From Pseudomonadota bacterium (GTDB lineage Bacteria > Pseudomonadota > Alphaproteobacteria > Acetobacterales > Acetobacteraceae), in the NCBI GenBank assembly GCA_021826225.1, contig JAKBAV010000002.1, forward strand, positions 1 to 64,000: a DNA stretch of 64,000 nucleotides, written 5' to 3'. Made by a program: the position numbers and the translations under genes. Shown in pieces: positions 10,412 to 20,631 of this stretch. The notes beneath the pieces are model-generated. The model saw only the letters and a program-made list of their open reading frames with translations. It had not been told where the DNA came from and searched no databases. Numbering within the stretch: the stretch's first letter is position 1; every line of letters starts with the position of its first letter.

Positions 10412-12763
10412 ATGGTCATGCTATCGCGCAATCTTGAACAGACACTGCACCGGGCGCTGCAACTCGCGGCCGACCGCAAGCACGAATACGCCACGCTGGA
10501 GCATCTCCTGCTTGGCCTGGTGGATGACGCCGACGCGCTCACCGTGTTGCGCGCCTGCGGCGTGGATATTGAAAAGATCAAAAAAGACCTGACTGAATTC
10601 CTCGACAAGGATCTCGCGGGTCTGGCAACCGACCGTGCCGGCGACCCCAAGCCCACCGCCGGCTTCCAGCGCGTGGTGCAGCGCGCCGCCATCCACGTGC
10701 AATCCTCCGGGAGAGATGAGGTTTCCGGAGCAAATGTGCTGGTTGCCTTGTTCTCCGAGCGCGAGAGCCATGCCGTGTATTTCCTGCAGTTACAGGACAT
10801 GACCCGGCTGGATGCCGTCAACTTCATCAGCCATGGCATCGCCAAGAGCCCCGGCAAATCCGCGCCGCGCACGCCCACCGGCTCCTCGGAACCTGTGGAG
10901 CCGAATGAGCGCGAGGAAAAAGGCAGCGCCAAGCGCGGCCAGGACGCGCTCTCCACCTACTGCGTCAATCTCAACAAGCGCGCCAAGGAGGGCAAGATCG
11001 ACCCGCTGATCGGGCGCGAGCACGAGATTGAGCGCACCATCCAGATCCTGTGCCGCCGCACCAAGAACAACCCGCTCTACGTGGGCGATCCCGGCGTCGG
11101 CAAAACCGCCATCGCCGAGGGGCTGGCCAAGCGCATCATTGATGGCGACGTGCCGGAAGTGCTGCTCAACTGCACCATCTTCGCGCTCGACATGGGCTCG
11201 TTGCTGGCCGGCACGCGCTATCGTGGCGATTTTGAGGAGCGGCTGAAGGCAGTCGTCACCGAGATGGAAAATTCGCCCGGCGCGATCTTGTTCATCGACG
11301 AGATCCATACCGTTATCGGCGCCGGAGCGACCTCCGGTGGCGCCATGGATGCCTCAAACCTGCTGAAGCCCGCTCTGGCCCAGGGCTCCCTGCGCTGCAT
11401 CGGCTCGACCACCTACAAGGAATTCCGCAACTATTTCGAGAAGGACCGCGCCCTGGTGCGGCGATTCCAGAAAATAGATGTGAACGAGCCCTCGATCGAG
11501 GATACCGTGAAAATTCTCAAAGGCCTTAAAACCGCCTACGAGAAGCACCACAAGGTCCGCTACACTGACGATGCGATCCGCGCCGCCGTGGAGCTTTCGG
11601 CCAAATACATCAACGACCGCAAGCTGCCGGACAAAGCCATCGACGTGATCGACGAGGCCGGGGCCGCGCGCATGCTGCAACCCGAGAGCAAGCGGCGCAA
11701 AACCGTGACGCTCAAGGATGTCGAGGAGATGGTCGCCAAAATCGCGCGCATCCCGCCAAAATCGATCTCCACCGACGACAAGGAAGTGCTACGTAATCTC
11801 GAGCGCGACCTGAAATCGATGGTGTTCGGGCAGAATGCCGCCATCGAGGCGCTGTCCGCGGCCATGAAGCTCTCCCGCGCCGGGCTGCGCGACCCCGAGA
11901 AACCGATCGGCAACTACCTGTTCTCCGGCCCCACCGGCGTCGGCAAGACTGAGGTGGCGCGGCAACTCGCCTCGACCTTAGGGATCGAGCTGACCCGCTT
12001 CGACATGTCCGAATACATGGAACGGCATTCCGTCTCACGCCTCATCGGCGCGCCGCCGGGCTATGTCGGGTTCGACCAAGGTGGCCTGCTGACCGATGCG
12101 ATCGACCAGCACCCACATTGCGTGCTGCTGCTCGACGAGATCGAAAAAGCCCATCCCGACCTGTTCAACATCCTTCTGCAGATCATGGACCATGGCAAAC
12201 TCACGGACCATAACGGCAAGAAGATCGACTTCCGCAACGTGATCCTGATCATGACCACGAATGCGGGCGCCTCCGACATGGCGAAAGCCGGCATCGGCTT
12301 TGGCCGCGCGGTACGCGTGGGCGAGGATGAAGAGGCCGTCAAACGCCTGTTCACGCCGGAATTCCGCAACCGGCTGGATGCGATCATCCCCTTCGCCTCG
12401 CTGACGCCGGAAATCGTCGGTCGTGTCGTCGAGAAGTTCGTGATGCAGCTCGAAGCCCAGCTCGCGGACCGCAATGTCACCATCGAGCTGTCCTCGGCCG
12501 CCAAGGAGTTCCTGGCCGAACGCGGTTTCGAGCCGCTATACGGCGCAAGGCCGCTGGCCCGCGTCATCCAGGAGCTCATCAAAAAGCCGCTGGCCGAAGA
12601 GCTGCTGTTCGGCAAGCTGGTGAAAGGTGGGGCGGTGAAGGTGACCGTGAAGGACAACAAGCTGGCCTTCGAAGTCGCCGAAGCCCCTACCCTCGCTCTG
12701 CCCAAGCCCGAGCCGGAAGAGGGCGACGAAGGCGGCGAGAAAGCCCCCGAGGAAGTGACCTGA
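10412..12763 (+). CDS. clpA: ClpA, ATP-dependent Clp protease ATP-binding subunit
   Basis: AAA+ unfoldase (783 residues) feeding ClpP. The N-terminal Clp-N double repeat runs from about 1 to 145 ([27 protein letters not shown]). The first AAA module has Walker [14 protein letters not shown] near residue 227 and Walker [15 protein letters not shown]. The second has Walker [15 protein letters not shown] near 506 and the pore loop region [15 protein letters not shown]. The C-terminal D2-small domain ends in an acidic Glu/Gly tail. ATG at 10412 or 10418 are both possible. Preceded by clpS; a terminator follows directly. Confidence 0.97.
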   Translation: MVMLSRNLEQTLHRALQLAADRKHEYATLEHLLLGLVDDADALTVLRACGVDIEKIKKDLTEFLDKDLAGLATDRAGDPKPTAGFQRVVQRAAIHVQSSGRDEVSGANVLVALFSERESHAVYFLQLQDMTRLDAVNFISHGIAKSPGKSAPRTPTGSSEPVEPNEREEKGSAKRGQDALSTYCVNLNKRAKEGKIDPLIGREHEIERTIQILCRRTKNNPLYVGDPGVGKTAIAEGLAKRIIDGDVPEVLLNCTIFALDMGSLLAGTRYRGDFEERLKAVVTEMENSPGAILFIDEIHTVIGAGATSGGAMDASNLLKPALAQGSLRCIGSTTYKEFRNYFEKDRALVRRFQKIDVNEPSIEDTVKILKGLKTAYEKHHKVRYTDDAIRAAVELSAKYINDRKLPDKAIDVIDEAGAARMLQPESKRRKTVTLKDVEEMVAKIARIPPKSISTDDKEVLRNLERDLKSMVFGQNAAIEALSAAMKLSRAGLRDPEKPIGNYLFSGPTGVGKTEVARQLASTLGIELTRFDMSEYMERHSVSRLIGAPPGYVGFDQGGLLTDAIDQHPHCVLLLDEIEKAHPDLFNILLQIMDHGKLTDHNGKKIDFRNVILIMTTNAGASDMAKAGIGFGRAVRVGEDEEAVKRLFTPEFRNRLDAIIPFASLTPEIVGRVVEKFVMQLEAQLADRNVTIELSSAAKEFLAERGFEPLYGARPLARVIQELIKKPLAEELLFGKLVKGGAVKVTVKDNKLAFEVAEAPTLALPKPEPEEGDEGGEKAPEEVT

Positions 12764-12789
12764 AACGTAAAGCGAGCTGAAACATAAAA

Positions 12790-12818
12790 GGCCAGGGTTC
12801 CGCCCCTGGCCTTTTTTT
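12790..12818. terminator. Bidirectional terminator (GGCCAGGG family) between clpA and the TSUP gene
   Basis: Stem GGCCAGGG (12790-12797) with CCCTGGCC (12804-12811), followed by seven T. The last T's overlap the stop codon of the convergent permease gene. The same stem recurs after priA and asd. Confidence 0.88.
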
Positions 12819-13614
12819 ACTTCAGGAGCATGCGGCCGCCCACGACCGCCAGTATCGCACCGAGGCAGGTTTTCAAAATGCGGTCATTCGCGAAGCGCGC
12901 CAGATAGCTGCCGGCGATGATGCCGGGAATGGAGCCGACCAGCAGCGATTCGAGCAGCGGGAAATTAATATTGCCGAGATACCAATGGCCCAGACCGGCC
13001 AGAAGCGTCAGCGGCACGGCATGGGCGATGTCGGAACCGACGATTCGGACCACGGGCAGGCGCGGGTAGAGGATGACCAGCGCCACAGTGCCCAGCGCCC
13101 CGGCGCCGACCGATGACAGCGAGACCAACACCCCGAGAATGGCACCGACCAATACGGTGAGCCAGGCCGGGCTATTGAGCCCGGCCTCGGGAAAGCGGCC
13201 ATTGATCCATGTGATGATGATATCCCGGAACAGCAGCGCGATGGCGCTCAGCAGCAGGGCCACACCGAGGGTGAGAGAGACCATGCTAGTCACGGATTTG
13301 CTGGCGATGCCGAAATGCGCGATCAGGATAAGACATAGAATAGTGGCGGGGACCGAGCCCACGGCGAGGCGGCGCACGATTCGCCATTCCACGGTTTTGC
13401 CGGCGCTGTGGATGGTGGTGCCAACCGTTTTGGTCGCCGCGGCGAAAAGCAGGTCGGTACCGACAGCGGTGGTGGGGTGAAAGCCGAACACCATGATGAG
13501 CAGAGGCGTCATCAGCGAGCCGCCACCCACGCCGGTCATGCCGACCAGAAAGCCGACGAGCAGACCCGAGAGGGCATAGCCGGGGATGATGGCCAAATGA
13601 TCCACTAAGTTCAT
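12817..13614 (-). CDS. TauE/SafE (TSUP) family permease
   Basis: 265 residues with about eight hydrophobic segments and the duplicated TSUP signature. The first copy has GFLVGMTGVGGGSLMTPLL, with the glycine-rich loop; the second has ILGVLVSLSSVGAGALGTVAL. TSUP proteins export or import sulfite, organosulfonates or similar anions across the inner membrane. The substrate cannot be told from the sequence. The ATG at 13614 is preceded by AGGAAAG; an ATG at 13638 would add eight residues without a site. It converges on clpA with a shared terminator. Confidence 0.88.
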   Translation of the reverse strand: MNLVDHLAIIPGYALSGLLVGFLVGMTGVGGGSLMTPLLIMVFGFHPTTAVGTDLLFAAATKTVGTTIHSAGKTVEWRIVRRLAVGSVPATILCLILIAHFGIASKSVTSMVSLTLGVALLLSAIALLFRDIIITWINGRFPEAGLNSPAWLTVLVGAILGVLVSLSSVGAGALGTVALVILYPRLPVVRIVGSDIAHAVPLTLLAGLGHWYLGNINFPLLESLLVGSIPGIIAGSYLARFANDRILKTCLGAILAVVGGRMLLK

Positions 13615-13668
13615 AGGCTTTCCTAACATACCGCTCATCCGGCGGGCAATCCTTATCGGCGCGCCGGT

Positions 13669-14571
13669 TCAGGCGCGCGGATGCGCCCGGCGCCAGACAT
13701 CCATGAGCTGCGCGGTATCGACATCGGTATAGCTTTGCGTGGTGGAAAGGCTGGCATGGCCGAGCAGCTCCTGGATGGAACGCAGATCCGCCCCGCCGGC
13801 TAGGAGATGCGTGGCAAAAGAATGCCGCAGCGCATGCGGCGTGGCATGTTCCGGCAGGTTTTCGAGGCGGCGGAAATCGCGCAGCGCCTTCTGCGCCACC
13901 CCGGCATTGAGCCGGCCGCCGCGCGCGCCCGTGAAAAGCGGTTCGGCGCGGCCGGGATGGGGGTGCAGCTTGAGCCAGGCGGCGATGGCCTGGCGCACCA
14001 CGGGCAGCAGCGGTACGATGCGCTGTTTATTACCCTTGCCGGTCACGCGCAGCGCGTCATCGGCGGCCGGCATATCCCCCACATTCAACTGCAGCGCCTC
14101 GTTGATGCGCAGGCCGGCGCCATAAAGCAGCGTCATCAGCGCCGAGTCGCGGGCCTGAATGGCGACCGAGTCGCTGGCATCGCCGATATCGAATGCCACT
14201 ATCCTGGCGGCTTCCGGTGTCAGGGCCTTCGGCAAGGGGCGTTTCGGGCGCGGCCGGGTAATCAGCAACAGCGCGGTGCTCTCCAGCCCGTGCCGGGCCT
14301 TGAGGAAGCGGAAAAAGGTTCGCAAGGCCGAGAGCTTGCGCGCCCGCGTCGCGTTGATGTCGCCCTGCTGGGCGGCGCGGGCCAGGAAGGCGCGGAAATC
14401 GGCCGCTGTCAGCCCGGCAAGCGTGACAAGGCCGGGTGTCTCCCCGGTATGCTCGCCGATAAAGCCGAGAAATGCCCGCACATCGCGGGCATAGGTCTCG
14501 ACGGTCTTTTCCCCGGCCCGGCGTTCACCGCCGAGCCAGGCGCAGAATTCAAGGCATAAATCGTCAGACAA
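13669..14571 (-). CDS. xerC: Tyrosine recombinase XerC (TTG start)
   Basis: Site-specific recombinase that resolves chromosome dimers at dif together with XerD. 300 residues: an N-terminal SAM-like core-binding domain to about 105 and a catalytic domain with Arg155 ([10 protein letters not shown]), Lys near 179 (TGKGNKQR), His246 and Arg249 (HALRHSF), His272 ([11 protein letters not shown]) and the nucleophile Tyr281. The start codon is TTG at 14571, overlapping the end of the transaldolase gene by eight bases; no ATG is available near the expected N-terminus. The genomic neighbourhood favours chromosomal XerC over a phage integrase. Confidence 0.93.
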   Translation of the reverse strand: MSDDLCLEFCAWLGGERRAGEKTVETYARDVRAFLGFIGEHTGETPGLVTLAGLTAADFRAFLARAAQQGDINATRARKLSALRTFFRFLKARHGLESTALLLITRPRPKRPLPKALTPEAARIVAFDIGDASDSVAIQARDSALMTLLYGAGLRINEALQLNVGDMPAADDALRVTGKGNKQRIVPLLPVVRQAIAAWLKLHPHPGRAEPLFTGARGGRLNAGVAQKALRDFRRLENLPEHATPHALRHSFATHLLAGGADLRSIQELLGHASLSTTQSYTDVDTAQLMDVWRRAHPRA

Positions 14572-15220
14572 TGCTCTGCCCGGTGGCCGCCCAATCCTTC
14601 AGGAAGGCGGCGAGGCCCTTATCCGTCAGCGGGTGGTGGTAGAGCTGCCTGATCACGGCGGGCGGGATGGTCGCGACATCCGCACCCATCTTGGCCGCCT
14701 CGATCAGATGGATCGGGTTGCGGATGGAGGCGACCAGCACCTCGGTTTTGATGGCGGGGTAATTGGCGTAAATCTGCACGATATCGGCGATCAGCTCCAT
14801 GCCGTTCTGGCCGATATCATCGAGCCGCCCGACAAACGGGGAGATGAACGCGGCGCCGGCCTTGGCCGCCAGCAGTGCCTGGGCGGCGGAGAAGCACAAG
14901 GTCACATTCACCATGGTGCCCTCCTGCGCCAGCGCGTAGCAGGCTTTCAGCCCGTCCTGGGTCAGCGGCACTTTTATCGTCACGTTGCTGGCGATCTTTT
15001 TCAGCACGGCGGCCTCGGCCAGCATCGCCTTATACTCGGTCGCCGCCACCTCGGCGCTCACCGGCCCCTGCACCAGCTCGCATATCTCGGCGATGACCTC
15101 GAGAATATTGCGCCCGGATTTGGCGATGAGGGAGGGGTTTGTGGTCACGCCATCCAGCAGGCCGGTGGCGGCCAGCTCGCGGATCTCGGCGATTTCGGCG
15201 GTGTCGACAAAGAATTTCAT
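14564..15220 (-). CDS. fsa: Transaldolase / fructose-6-phosphate aldolase family protein
   Basis: 218 residues, the size of the short FSA/TalC subgroup. It begins [16 protein letters not shown] and has the [14 protein letters not shown] phosphate/active-site loop. The Schiff-base lysine lies in NVTIKVPLT and a later [12 protein letters not shown] segment is conserved. Enzymes of this group either transfer dihydroxyacetone units between sugar phosphates (transaldolase) or cleave fructose 6-phosphate; the sequence alone does not separate these. The gene is divergent from priA with only 43 bases between the starts and overlaps xerC at its 3' end. Confidence 0.92.
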   Translation of the reverse strand: MKFFVDTAEIAEIRELAATGLLDGVTTNPSLIAKSGRNILEVIAEICELVQGPVSAEVAATEYKAMLAEAAVLKKIASNVTIKVPLTQDGLKACYALAQEGTMVNVTLCFSAAQALLAAKAGAAFISPFVGRLDDIGQNGMELIADIVQIYANYPAIKTEVLVASIRNPIHLIEAAKMGADVATIPPAVIRQLYHHPLTDKGLAAFLKDWAATGQSIV

Positions 15221-15263
15221 GGGTCTCTTTCAGGTGAACATGTTCTGGCCGTAAGCATACAGC

Positions 15264-17246
15264 ATGACCCGCCTCAGTCGAACCCCCCGCGTCAGCGTTC
15301 TGCTCCCCTTTAAGTTCGACACGGCCTTCACCTACGAGGCCGAGGCCATGCTGGCCCCGGGCACGCTGGTGCGCGTGCCGCTGGGCAGCCGCATGGTGGT
15401 GGGCGCGGTGTGGGACGAGCCAGCCGACGCGGCCGTGAAGGCCAAGCCCGTGGCCGAGCTGCTGGATTTTCCGCCCCTGCCCGAAACCCTTATGAAGTTC
15501 ATCGACTGGGTGGCCGGCTACACTTTGGCCAGGCGCGGCGATGTGCTGGCCCTGGGCCTGAAAGAAGCGCTGCTGGCGGCGCCCCCCAAACGCGCCAAGC
15601 ATTTCGCCTTTGGCGGCGCCGATCCCGCCTTGCCCGGCCCTGCCCTCTCCCACAGCCAGAGCCTGGCGGCCGATGCCCTGCGCGCCGCGGTCGCGGTGCA
15701 GACATTCAGCGTCACCTTACTCGATGGCGTCACCGGCTCAGGCAAGACGGAAGTGTACATGGAAGCCGTGGCGGAAGCGTTGCGGCAGGGGCGCCAGGTG
15801 CTGGTGCTGCTGCCGGAAATCGCCCTCTCCATCCAATTCCTGGAGCGTTTTCTCGCGCGTTTCGGCGCCCGCCCCGCCGCCTGGCATTCCGAGCTCACCC
15901 CGGCCCAGCGCCGCGAGACCTATCGCGCCGTCGCACAGGGCCGTGCCGATGTGGTGGTCGGCGCGCGCTCGGCGCTGTTCCTGCCCTTTCCCGCCCTCGG
16001 CCTCATCGTGGTGGATGAGGAGCATGAAAGCGCCTTCAAGCAGGAAGACGGCGTGATGTACCATGCCCGCGACATGGCGGTGGTGCGGGCCAAATTCTGC
16101 AGCAGCCCCGCCGTGCTGGTCAGCGCCACGCCGAGTCTTGAAAGCGTCGAGAACGCCGCTGCCGGGCGCTACAAAAAACTCGACCTGCCGGCCCGGCACG
16201 GCGGCGCCACAATGCCCGCGGTGCATGCCATAGACCTGCGCGCCGACCCGCCGGAGCGCGGCAAGTTCCTCTCACCCAGGCTTGTGGCGGCAATGCGCGA
16301 GACCCTCCAGCGCGGCGAGCAGGCCATGCTGTTCCTCAACCGCCGCGGCTATGCGCCCCTCACCCTGTGCCGGACCTGCGGGCACCGTATCTCTTGCCCG
16401 CATTGCTCGGCCTGGCTGGTCGAGCACCGCGCGCACGCGCGCCTCATCTGCCACCATTGCGGCCATACCGTGCAAAAACCCGCGCGCTGCCCCTCCTGCG
16501 AGGCCGAGAATTCCTTTGTGCCCATAGGCCCCGGGGTGGAGCGCATCGCCGAGGAGGTCGCCGAACTCTTCCCCGAGACTGAGGCGCTTGTCATGGCCTC
16601 CGACATCATCACCGGCCCGGCCCAGGCGCAGGACGCCGCCAGCCGGATCGAGCGGCGCGAGGTCGGCATCATCATCGGCACGCAAATGGTCGCCAAAGGC
16701 TGGCATTTTCCGCATCTCACCTTGGTCGGGGTGGTCGATGCCGATCTCGGCCTCGCCGGCGGCGATCTGCGCGCCGGCGAACATACGGTGCAGATGCTCC
16801 ACCAGGTGGCCGGGCGCGCCGGCCGCGCCGAAGCACCAGGCACCGTGCTGCTGCAAAGTTTTGCCCCGGAGCATCCCGTCATCGCCGCTTTGCTCTCTGG
16901 CGACCTGCCGGAATTTCTCGCCCAGGAAGCCGCCTTGCGCCGCCCCGGCCATTGGCCCCCTTTCGGCCGGCTCGCCGCGCTCATCATCAGCGCCGCCGAA
17001 GAACGCCTCGCCGACCAGATCGCCCGCGACCTCGCCCGCGCCGCACCGCGCGGCCCCGGCATCGAAGTGCTCGGCCCGGCCCCGGCCCCCATCTCGCTCC
17101 TGCGCGGCAAATTCCGCCGTCGCCTGCTGCTTAAAACCAGCCGCGACATCGCCGTCCAGCCCCTGCTCCGCACCTGGCTCGCCCAGCTCGACATACCGCG
17201 CGCGGTCCGCGTCGATATCGACATCGATCCGGTTTCGTTCATGTAA
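15264..17246 (+). CDS. priA: Primosomal protein N' (replication restart helicase PriA)
   Basis: Superfamily 2 DNA helicase that reloads the replisome at stalled forks. 660 residues, short as usual in alphaproteobacteria. The N-terminal fork-binding domain begins VSVLLPFKFDTAFTY. Helicase motif I is GVTGSGKTEVY, motif II VVDEEHESAFKQEDG, and motif III SATPSLES. Zinc-binding cysteine pairs follow in CRTCGH, CPHCSAW, CHHCGH and CPSCEAEN, then the motif V/VI region IIGTQMVAKGWHFP and HQVAGRAGRAE. The stop codon is at the edge of the large inverted repeat. Confidence 0.96.
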   Translation: MTRLSRTPRVSVLLPFKFDTAFTYEAEAMLAPGTLVRVPLGSRMVVGAVWDEPADAAVKAKPVAELLDFPPLPETLMKFIDWVAGYTLARRGDVLALGLKEALLAAPPKRAKHFAFGGADPALPGPALSHSQSLAADALRAAVAVQTFSVTLLDGVTGSGKTEVYMEAVAEALRQGRQVLVLLPEIALSIQFLERFLARFGARPAAWHSELTPAQRRETYRAVAQGRADVVVGARSALFLPFPALGLIVVDEEHESAFKQEDGVMYHARDMAVVRAKFCSSPAVLVSATPSLESVENAAAGRYKKLDLPARHGGATMPAVHAIDLRADPPERGKFLSPRLVAAMRETLQRGEQAMLFLNRRGYAPLTLCRTCGHRISCPHCSAWLVEHRAHARLICHHCGHTVQKPARCPSCEAENSFVPIGPGVERIAEEVAELFPETEALVMASDIITGPAQAQDAASRIERREVGIIIGTQMVAKGWHFPHLTLVGVVDADLGLAGGDLRAGEHTVQMLHQVAGRAGRAEAPGTVLLQSFAPEHPVIAALLSGDLPEFLAQEAALRRPGHWPPFGRLAALIISAAEERLADQIARDLARAAPRGPGIEVLGPAPAPISLLRGKFRRRLLLKTSRDIAVQPLLRTWLAQLDIPRAVRVDIDIDPVSFM

Positions 17247-17435
17247 AAGGCCAGGGCTCCGCCCTGGACCCGCCGGGGCCTGAGGCCCCGGACCCCCGCT
17301 ACTTAAGACTTAAAAAAGAGGCCTGCCTCCGTGCTGTTTCAAACAGCTAAGTGGCAGGCCTCTTTTTTAAGTCTTGACTAATGGGGTCTGGGCCTCAGGC
17401 CCAGCGGGGTCCAGGGGCGGAGCCCTGGCCTTTTT
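17245..17435. repeat. Giant 190-bp inverted repeat with nested terminators
   Basis: The sequence folds back on itself along its whole length. The inner arms 17305-17327 and 17353-17375 are a perfect 23-bp match with A6/T6 runs, so they form a bidirectional intrinsic terminator. The 25-base centre has its own GCTGTTT-C-AAACAGC hairpin. The outer arms (17245-17304 and 17376-17435) match closely with a few single-base gaps and each has its own small palindromes around GGCCTGAGGCC. The outer ends are the GGCCAGGG terminator family seen after clpA and asd. It lies exactly between convergent priA and the NCS1 permease. Confidence 0.9.
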
Positions 17436-18786
17436 ACACGGCCGGAACCCGGGCCGTTGCCGCTGCGGGCCGGGACAGGAGCAGGTACAGCGCGCCGGCG
17501 ACCACGAAGGAGACGATGAAGGTGGCGTCGCCGAATTGTGGGAATTTTGTTGCGAAAGGGCCAGTATACAGGGCCTGGTTATAGAAGGGCCAGCTTACCG
17601 CGATGGTGGCGACCCAGGCGCAGAACGCCGCGCTGACCGGGAGGCGCGAGGTACGGGTGGTGAGGTGGCAGAGCAGGGTTATGGCGATCCAGGGCACCGT
17701 CCAGTAGCCGAGCACGAGCAGGAAGTTTTCGTAATTGGTGATGAAATTGGCGGCCGCGAGAACGGAGACCACCGTGCCGATGGCGCCGGTGATCAGCGCC
17801 GCGACATGCTGTTTGAGCTTGATGCCGATGGCGAGAACCGAGAGGGTGGCGGAGTAGATATTGATGATATTGGCGGCGATGGTCCCGAGGATGACGGCGA
17901 TGAGGAAGGGGATTTTGAACCAGTCCGGCATCCAGGCAGTGAACAGGTCCGAGGGCTTGGAGAATGAAACGGAGGCACCGATGAGCGCGCCGAGCGCTTC
18001 GATCCACACGCAGGAGATGAGCGCGCCCGCGAAAGCGTGGGTGAACACGGTTTTTTTCACACCGGCGGCGTTGGTTTCGGTACGCAGGTAGCGGGTGTAA
18101 TCGGAGGAATAGGGAATCCAGCCCACGACATAGCCCACCATGATGGACATTGTGAGCATGAAGGCGCCGGAAAAACCGCCCACCGCGGCCTCGGCCTTCA
18201 CATTCGCGGGCACGGAGAGACCGAGATGCTTCACGGCCACCACGGTGAGGGCGAGGAAGGCGAGGGTCAGAACGTAGACGAGGTATTTTTCGGCGGTCTG
18301 GATGATGTCATGCCCGAAGAAGGCGATGGCGATCTGCACGGCCGAGAGCAGCACGACCGAGACGATGAGGTTGCCGCCGAAGAAATATTGCAGCGCATAG
18401 GCCCCGGCGATGGTGTTGACCGCGAACCAGGAGAAGCCGCCGAAGAAATTGAGCAGCGAGGGCAGCTTGTTGCCGATCCGGCCGAACCAGTTGGCGCCCT
18501 GGATCATCTGCGGCAAGCCGTAATCGACGCCGAAGGTGGCAAAGAACGCCAGTATGAGGCAGCCCAGCACATTGGCGAGGACGATGGCGGTGAGTGCCGC
18601 CGAGAAGGACAGGCCGAGCCAGCCCGTGGCCAGGGCGCCGGTGGTCAGCGTGGCGAACTCTATATTGGCGGCCATCCACAGGCCGAATACGGCCTTCGGG
18701 CTGCCATGAGTCTCTTTCAGCGAGACCTCCGCGATGCCTTTTTCTTCAATAATATTAAACAGCTCGGGGGTTGCTTCAGCGGTCAT
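17434..18786 (-). CDS. NCS1 family permease (purine/cytosine permease type)
   Basis: About 450 residues with roughly twelve hydrophobic segments. The NCS1 pattern is clear: WMAANIEFATLTTGALATGWLG is split as WMAANIEFATL and TTGALATGWLG, followed by FGVDYGLPQMIQGANWFG and the substrate-site region GGFSWFAVNTIAGAYAL. Further on, VGYVVGWIPYSSDYTRYLR is conserved. NCS1 proteins import nucleobases, hydantoins or related compounds with sodium or protons. No pathway gene sits beside it, so the substrate is open. The ATG at 18786 (MTAEATPELF) follows a CGGAG site. It is followed by the giant inverted repeat. Confidence 0.9.
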   Translation of the reverse strand: MTAEATPELFNIIEEKGIAEVSLKETHGSPKAVFGLWMAANIEFATLTTGALATGWLGLSFSAALTAIVLANVLGCLILAFFATFGVDYGLPQMIQGANWFGRIGNKLPSLLNFFGGFSWFAVNTIAGAYALQYFFGGNLIVSVVLLSAVQIAIAFFGHDIIQTAEKYLVYVLTLAFLALTVVAVKHLGLSVPANVKAEAAVGGFSGAFMLTMSIMVGYVVGWIPYSSDYTRYLRTETNAAGVKKTVFTHAFAGALISCVWIEALGALIGASVSFSKPSDLFTAWMPDWFKIPFLIAVILGTIAANIINIYSATLSVLAIGIKLKQHVAALITGAIGTVVSVLAAANFITNYENFLLVLGYWTVPWIAITLLCHLTTRTSRLPVSAAFCAWVATIAVSWPFYNQALYTGPFATKFPQFGDATFIVSFVVAGALYLLLSRPAAATARVPAV

Positions 18787-18912
18787 ATTCGCTCCGTACG
18801 GCACCGGGCCGGGCTAAGGATAATTCCCCGCACATGGCGCAGAGCAGCTATGCCATTTAGGGATACAGCCGGAATCTGCCCATTTATATGCTTAACGTCA
18901 ATGTAATATTCC

Positions 18913-19221
18913 TCAGAGCGCGCCCTGAAATTGTGCCGCAACGGGCAGGCCTGGCGCGGTGAGCGACGGCACCGTGCGGTGCATCAGCAGCAATACGGCG
19001 AAGAACAACATGGCCCAGCCGAGCATGCCGCCCACGGAGCGCAGCGCCAGCACGACATAGAAGGCGGTGAGGCCGAGCAGCACGCAAAGTTGCCAATGCG
19101 GGCTGAAAACGCCGAGATAGCGCATCGCCGCGCTGAACTGGTCATCAACGACACCGACTCCGCGCATCACCATCACGCAGATCATCACGACGCCCACGGC
19201 AAATTGTTCAACCGCCTTCAT
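18913..19221 (-). CDS. Small membrane protein, unknown function
   Basis: 102 residues with three hydrophobic segments: FAVGVVMICVMVM, WQLCVLLGLTAFYVVLAL and MLGWAMLFFAVLLLMH. I do not recognise a family. The start ATG at 19221 has an excellent GGGAGGT site seven bases upstream, and a strong TATAAT promoter lies just before it, so I believe it is a real gene with its own transcript. It is the leftward neighbour of an MFS exporter gene on the same strand. Confidence 0.7.
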   Translation of the reverse strand: MKAVEQFAVGVVMICVMVMRGVGVVDDQFSAAMRYLGVFSPHWQLCVLLGLTAFYVVLALRSVGGMLGWAMLFFAVLLLMHRTVPSLTAPGLPVAAQFQGAL

Positions 19222-19246
19222 GAACACCTCCCTAACCAGATGCTTT

Positions 19247-19275
19247 ATTATAGGAAATATCGCGGCTCAGCCCAA
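19247..19275 (-). promoter_or_regulatory. Sigma-70 promoter of the small membrane protein gene
   Basis: Reading the minus strand, TTGGGC (19275-19270) and a perfect TATAAT (19252-19247) are exactly 17 bases apart. The transcript would start near 19240, about 20 bases before the ribosome site. Confidence 0.7.
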
Positions 19276-19278
19276 GCA

Positions 19279-20514
19279 TTATTCCAGTGTTTCAACATCC
19301 CGCAGAGCGGGAAACAGCCGCATCCACAACAAGGCGACCGCCACGGTGCCGATTCCGCCCAGAATCACGGCCGGCACGGCGCCGAACAGGGCGGCGGTGA
19401 AGCCACTCTCGAATTCACCCAGCTGGTTGGAGGCATTGATGAACAGGAAGTTCACCGCGCCGACCCGGCCGCGCATGTCATCGGGCGTGCGGAGCTGGAC
19501 CAGTGAGAGGCGGATGACGACGCTGATCATATCCGCCCCGCCCATGACCACAAGGGCAATGACCGAAAGGGCGATGGAGCGCGACAGGCCGAACACGATG
19601 GTGGCCAGGCCGAACAGGATGACACCCTGAAACATGCGCAGGCCGACCCGACCTTCGAGCGGACGGCGCGCCAGCCAAGCCGAGACCACCAGCGCCCCGA
19701 TGGCCGGCGCCCCGCGCAACAGGCCGAGCCCCCAGGGGCCGGTATGCAATATGTCCCTGGCATAGATGGGCAGCAGCGCCGTGGCCCCGCCCAGCAGCAC
19801 CGCGAAGAGGTCGAGCGAGATGGTGCCGAGAATCGCCGGATTGCGCCGCACGAAGCCAACCCCGGCGAACAGCTCCCTGAAACCCGGCGGGGCATTCGGC
19901 GCCACCGGACGCTCGACACGGGTAAAGCCGAGCAGCAGGGTTGAAAGCCCCCAGCCCACCGCCATCACGGCATAAGGCAGACCGGGCGAAATGGCGTATA
20001 CCACGCCGCCCAGAGCCGGACCGATGAAGGTTGCCGCCTGGAACACGCTGGAAGTGATCGCCGTGGCTTTCTGCAGCATGCCCTCGGGCACCACGCCGGG
20101 CAGCAGCGCGCTTATGGCCGGGCGTTCGAAGGCCCGCGATGCGCCCATGACCATCACCGCCGCGAAAATCTCCGGCACGGTGAGCCAGTGCATGAAGGTG
20201 CCGCAGGCGAAGATCACGGAAACCGCGCTCTCGGCCGCTTGGCATATCTGCACCACCCGGCGGCGCTCGTAACGGTCGGCCGCATGGCCGGCGAAAAAGG
20301 TGAGCCCCGCAACCGGGAGGAATTGCATGAGCCCGATCAGCCCGAGATCGAACGCGCTATGCGTAAGAGCATAGACCTGCCAGCCGATGGCGACCGCCGC
20401 AATCTGATAGGCGAAGCTGGAAATCCCGCGCACCGCGAAGAATAACGCGAAACCACGATAACGAAACAGCGCCCCGGCGCCTGGAGAGGAAGTTGCGATT
20501 GCGCCAGAACCCAT
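19279..20514 (-). CDS. MFS transporter (EntS-like exporter family)
   Basis: 411 residues with about twelve membrane segments. The first half has the MFS motif A-like loop GHAADRYERRRVVQ between helices 2 and 3; the N-terminus FRYRGFALFFAVRGISSFAYQ resembles the MFS_3 subgroup, which includes the enterobactin exporter EntS. The family pumps small molecules outward using the proton gradient. No siderophore or antibiotic genes are near, so the substrate is unknown. ATG at 20514. The -35 box of the next gene's promoter lies just after its stop. Confidence 0.87.
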   Translation of the reverse strand: MGSGAIATSSPGAGALFRYRGFALFFAVRGISSFAYQIAAVAIGWQVYALTHSAFDLGLIGLMQFLPVAGLTFFAGHAADRYERRRVVQICQAAESAVSVIFACGTFMHWLTVPEIFAAVMVMGASRAFERPAISALLPGVVPEGMLQKATAITSSVFQAATFIGPALGGVVYAISPGLPYAVMAVGWGLSTLLLGFTRVERPVAPNAPPGFRELFAGVGFVRRNPAILGTISLDLFAVLLGGATALLPIYARDILHTGPWGLGLLRGAPAIGALVVSAWLARRPLEGRVGLRMFQGVILFGLATIVFGLSRSIALSVIALVVMGGADMISVVIRLSLVQLRTPDDMRGRVGAVNFLFINASNQLGEFESGFTAALFGAVPAVILGGIGTVAVALLWMRLFPALRDVETLE

Positions 20515-20631
20515 GACCTTGTTTTATGCGTCCCGGCAACATCGCACCATAGCCATTCCCGCATGGCGCTTGCGCGGCCCCGGCTTTGGTCCTAGCAACC
20601 TGCCACTTTTGGTCTTTTTCGGGAGCTTGTC

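Noticed and set aside
13669-14571. Integrase of a mobile element
   Set aside because: The tyrosine recombinase sits beside fsa and priA with housekeeping context and XerC length; it is better explained as XerC.
18787-18912. Riboswitch upstream of the NCS1 permease gene
   Set aside because: The leader shows no purine, PreQ1 or other riboswitch consensus that I can recognise.
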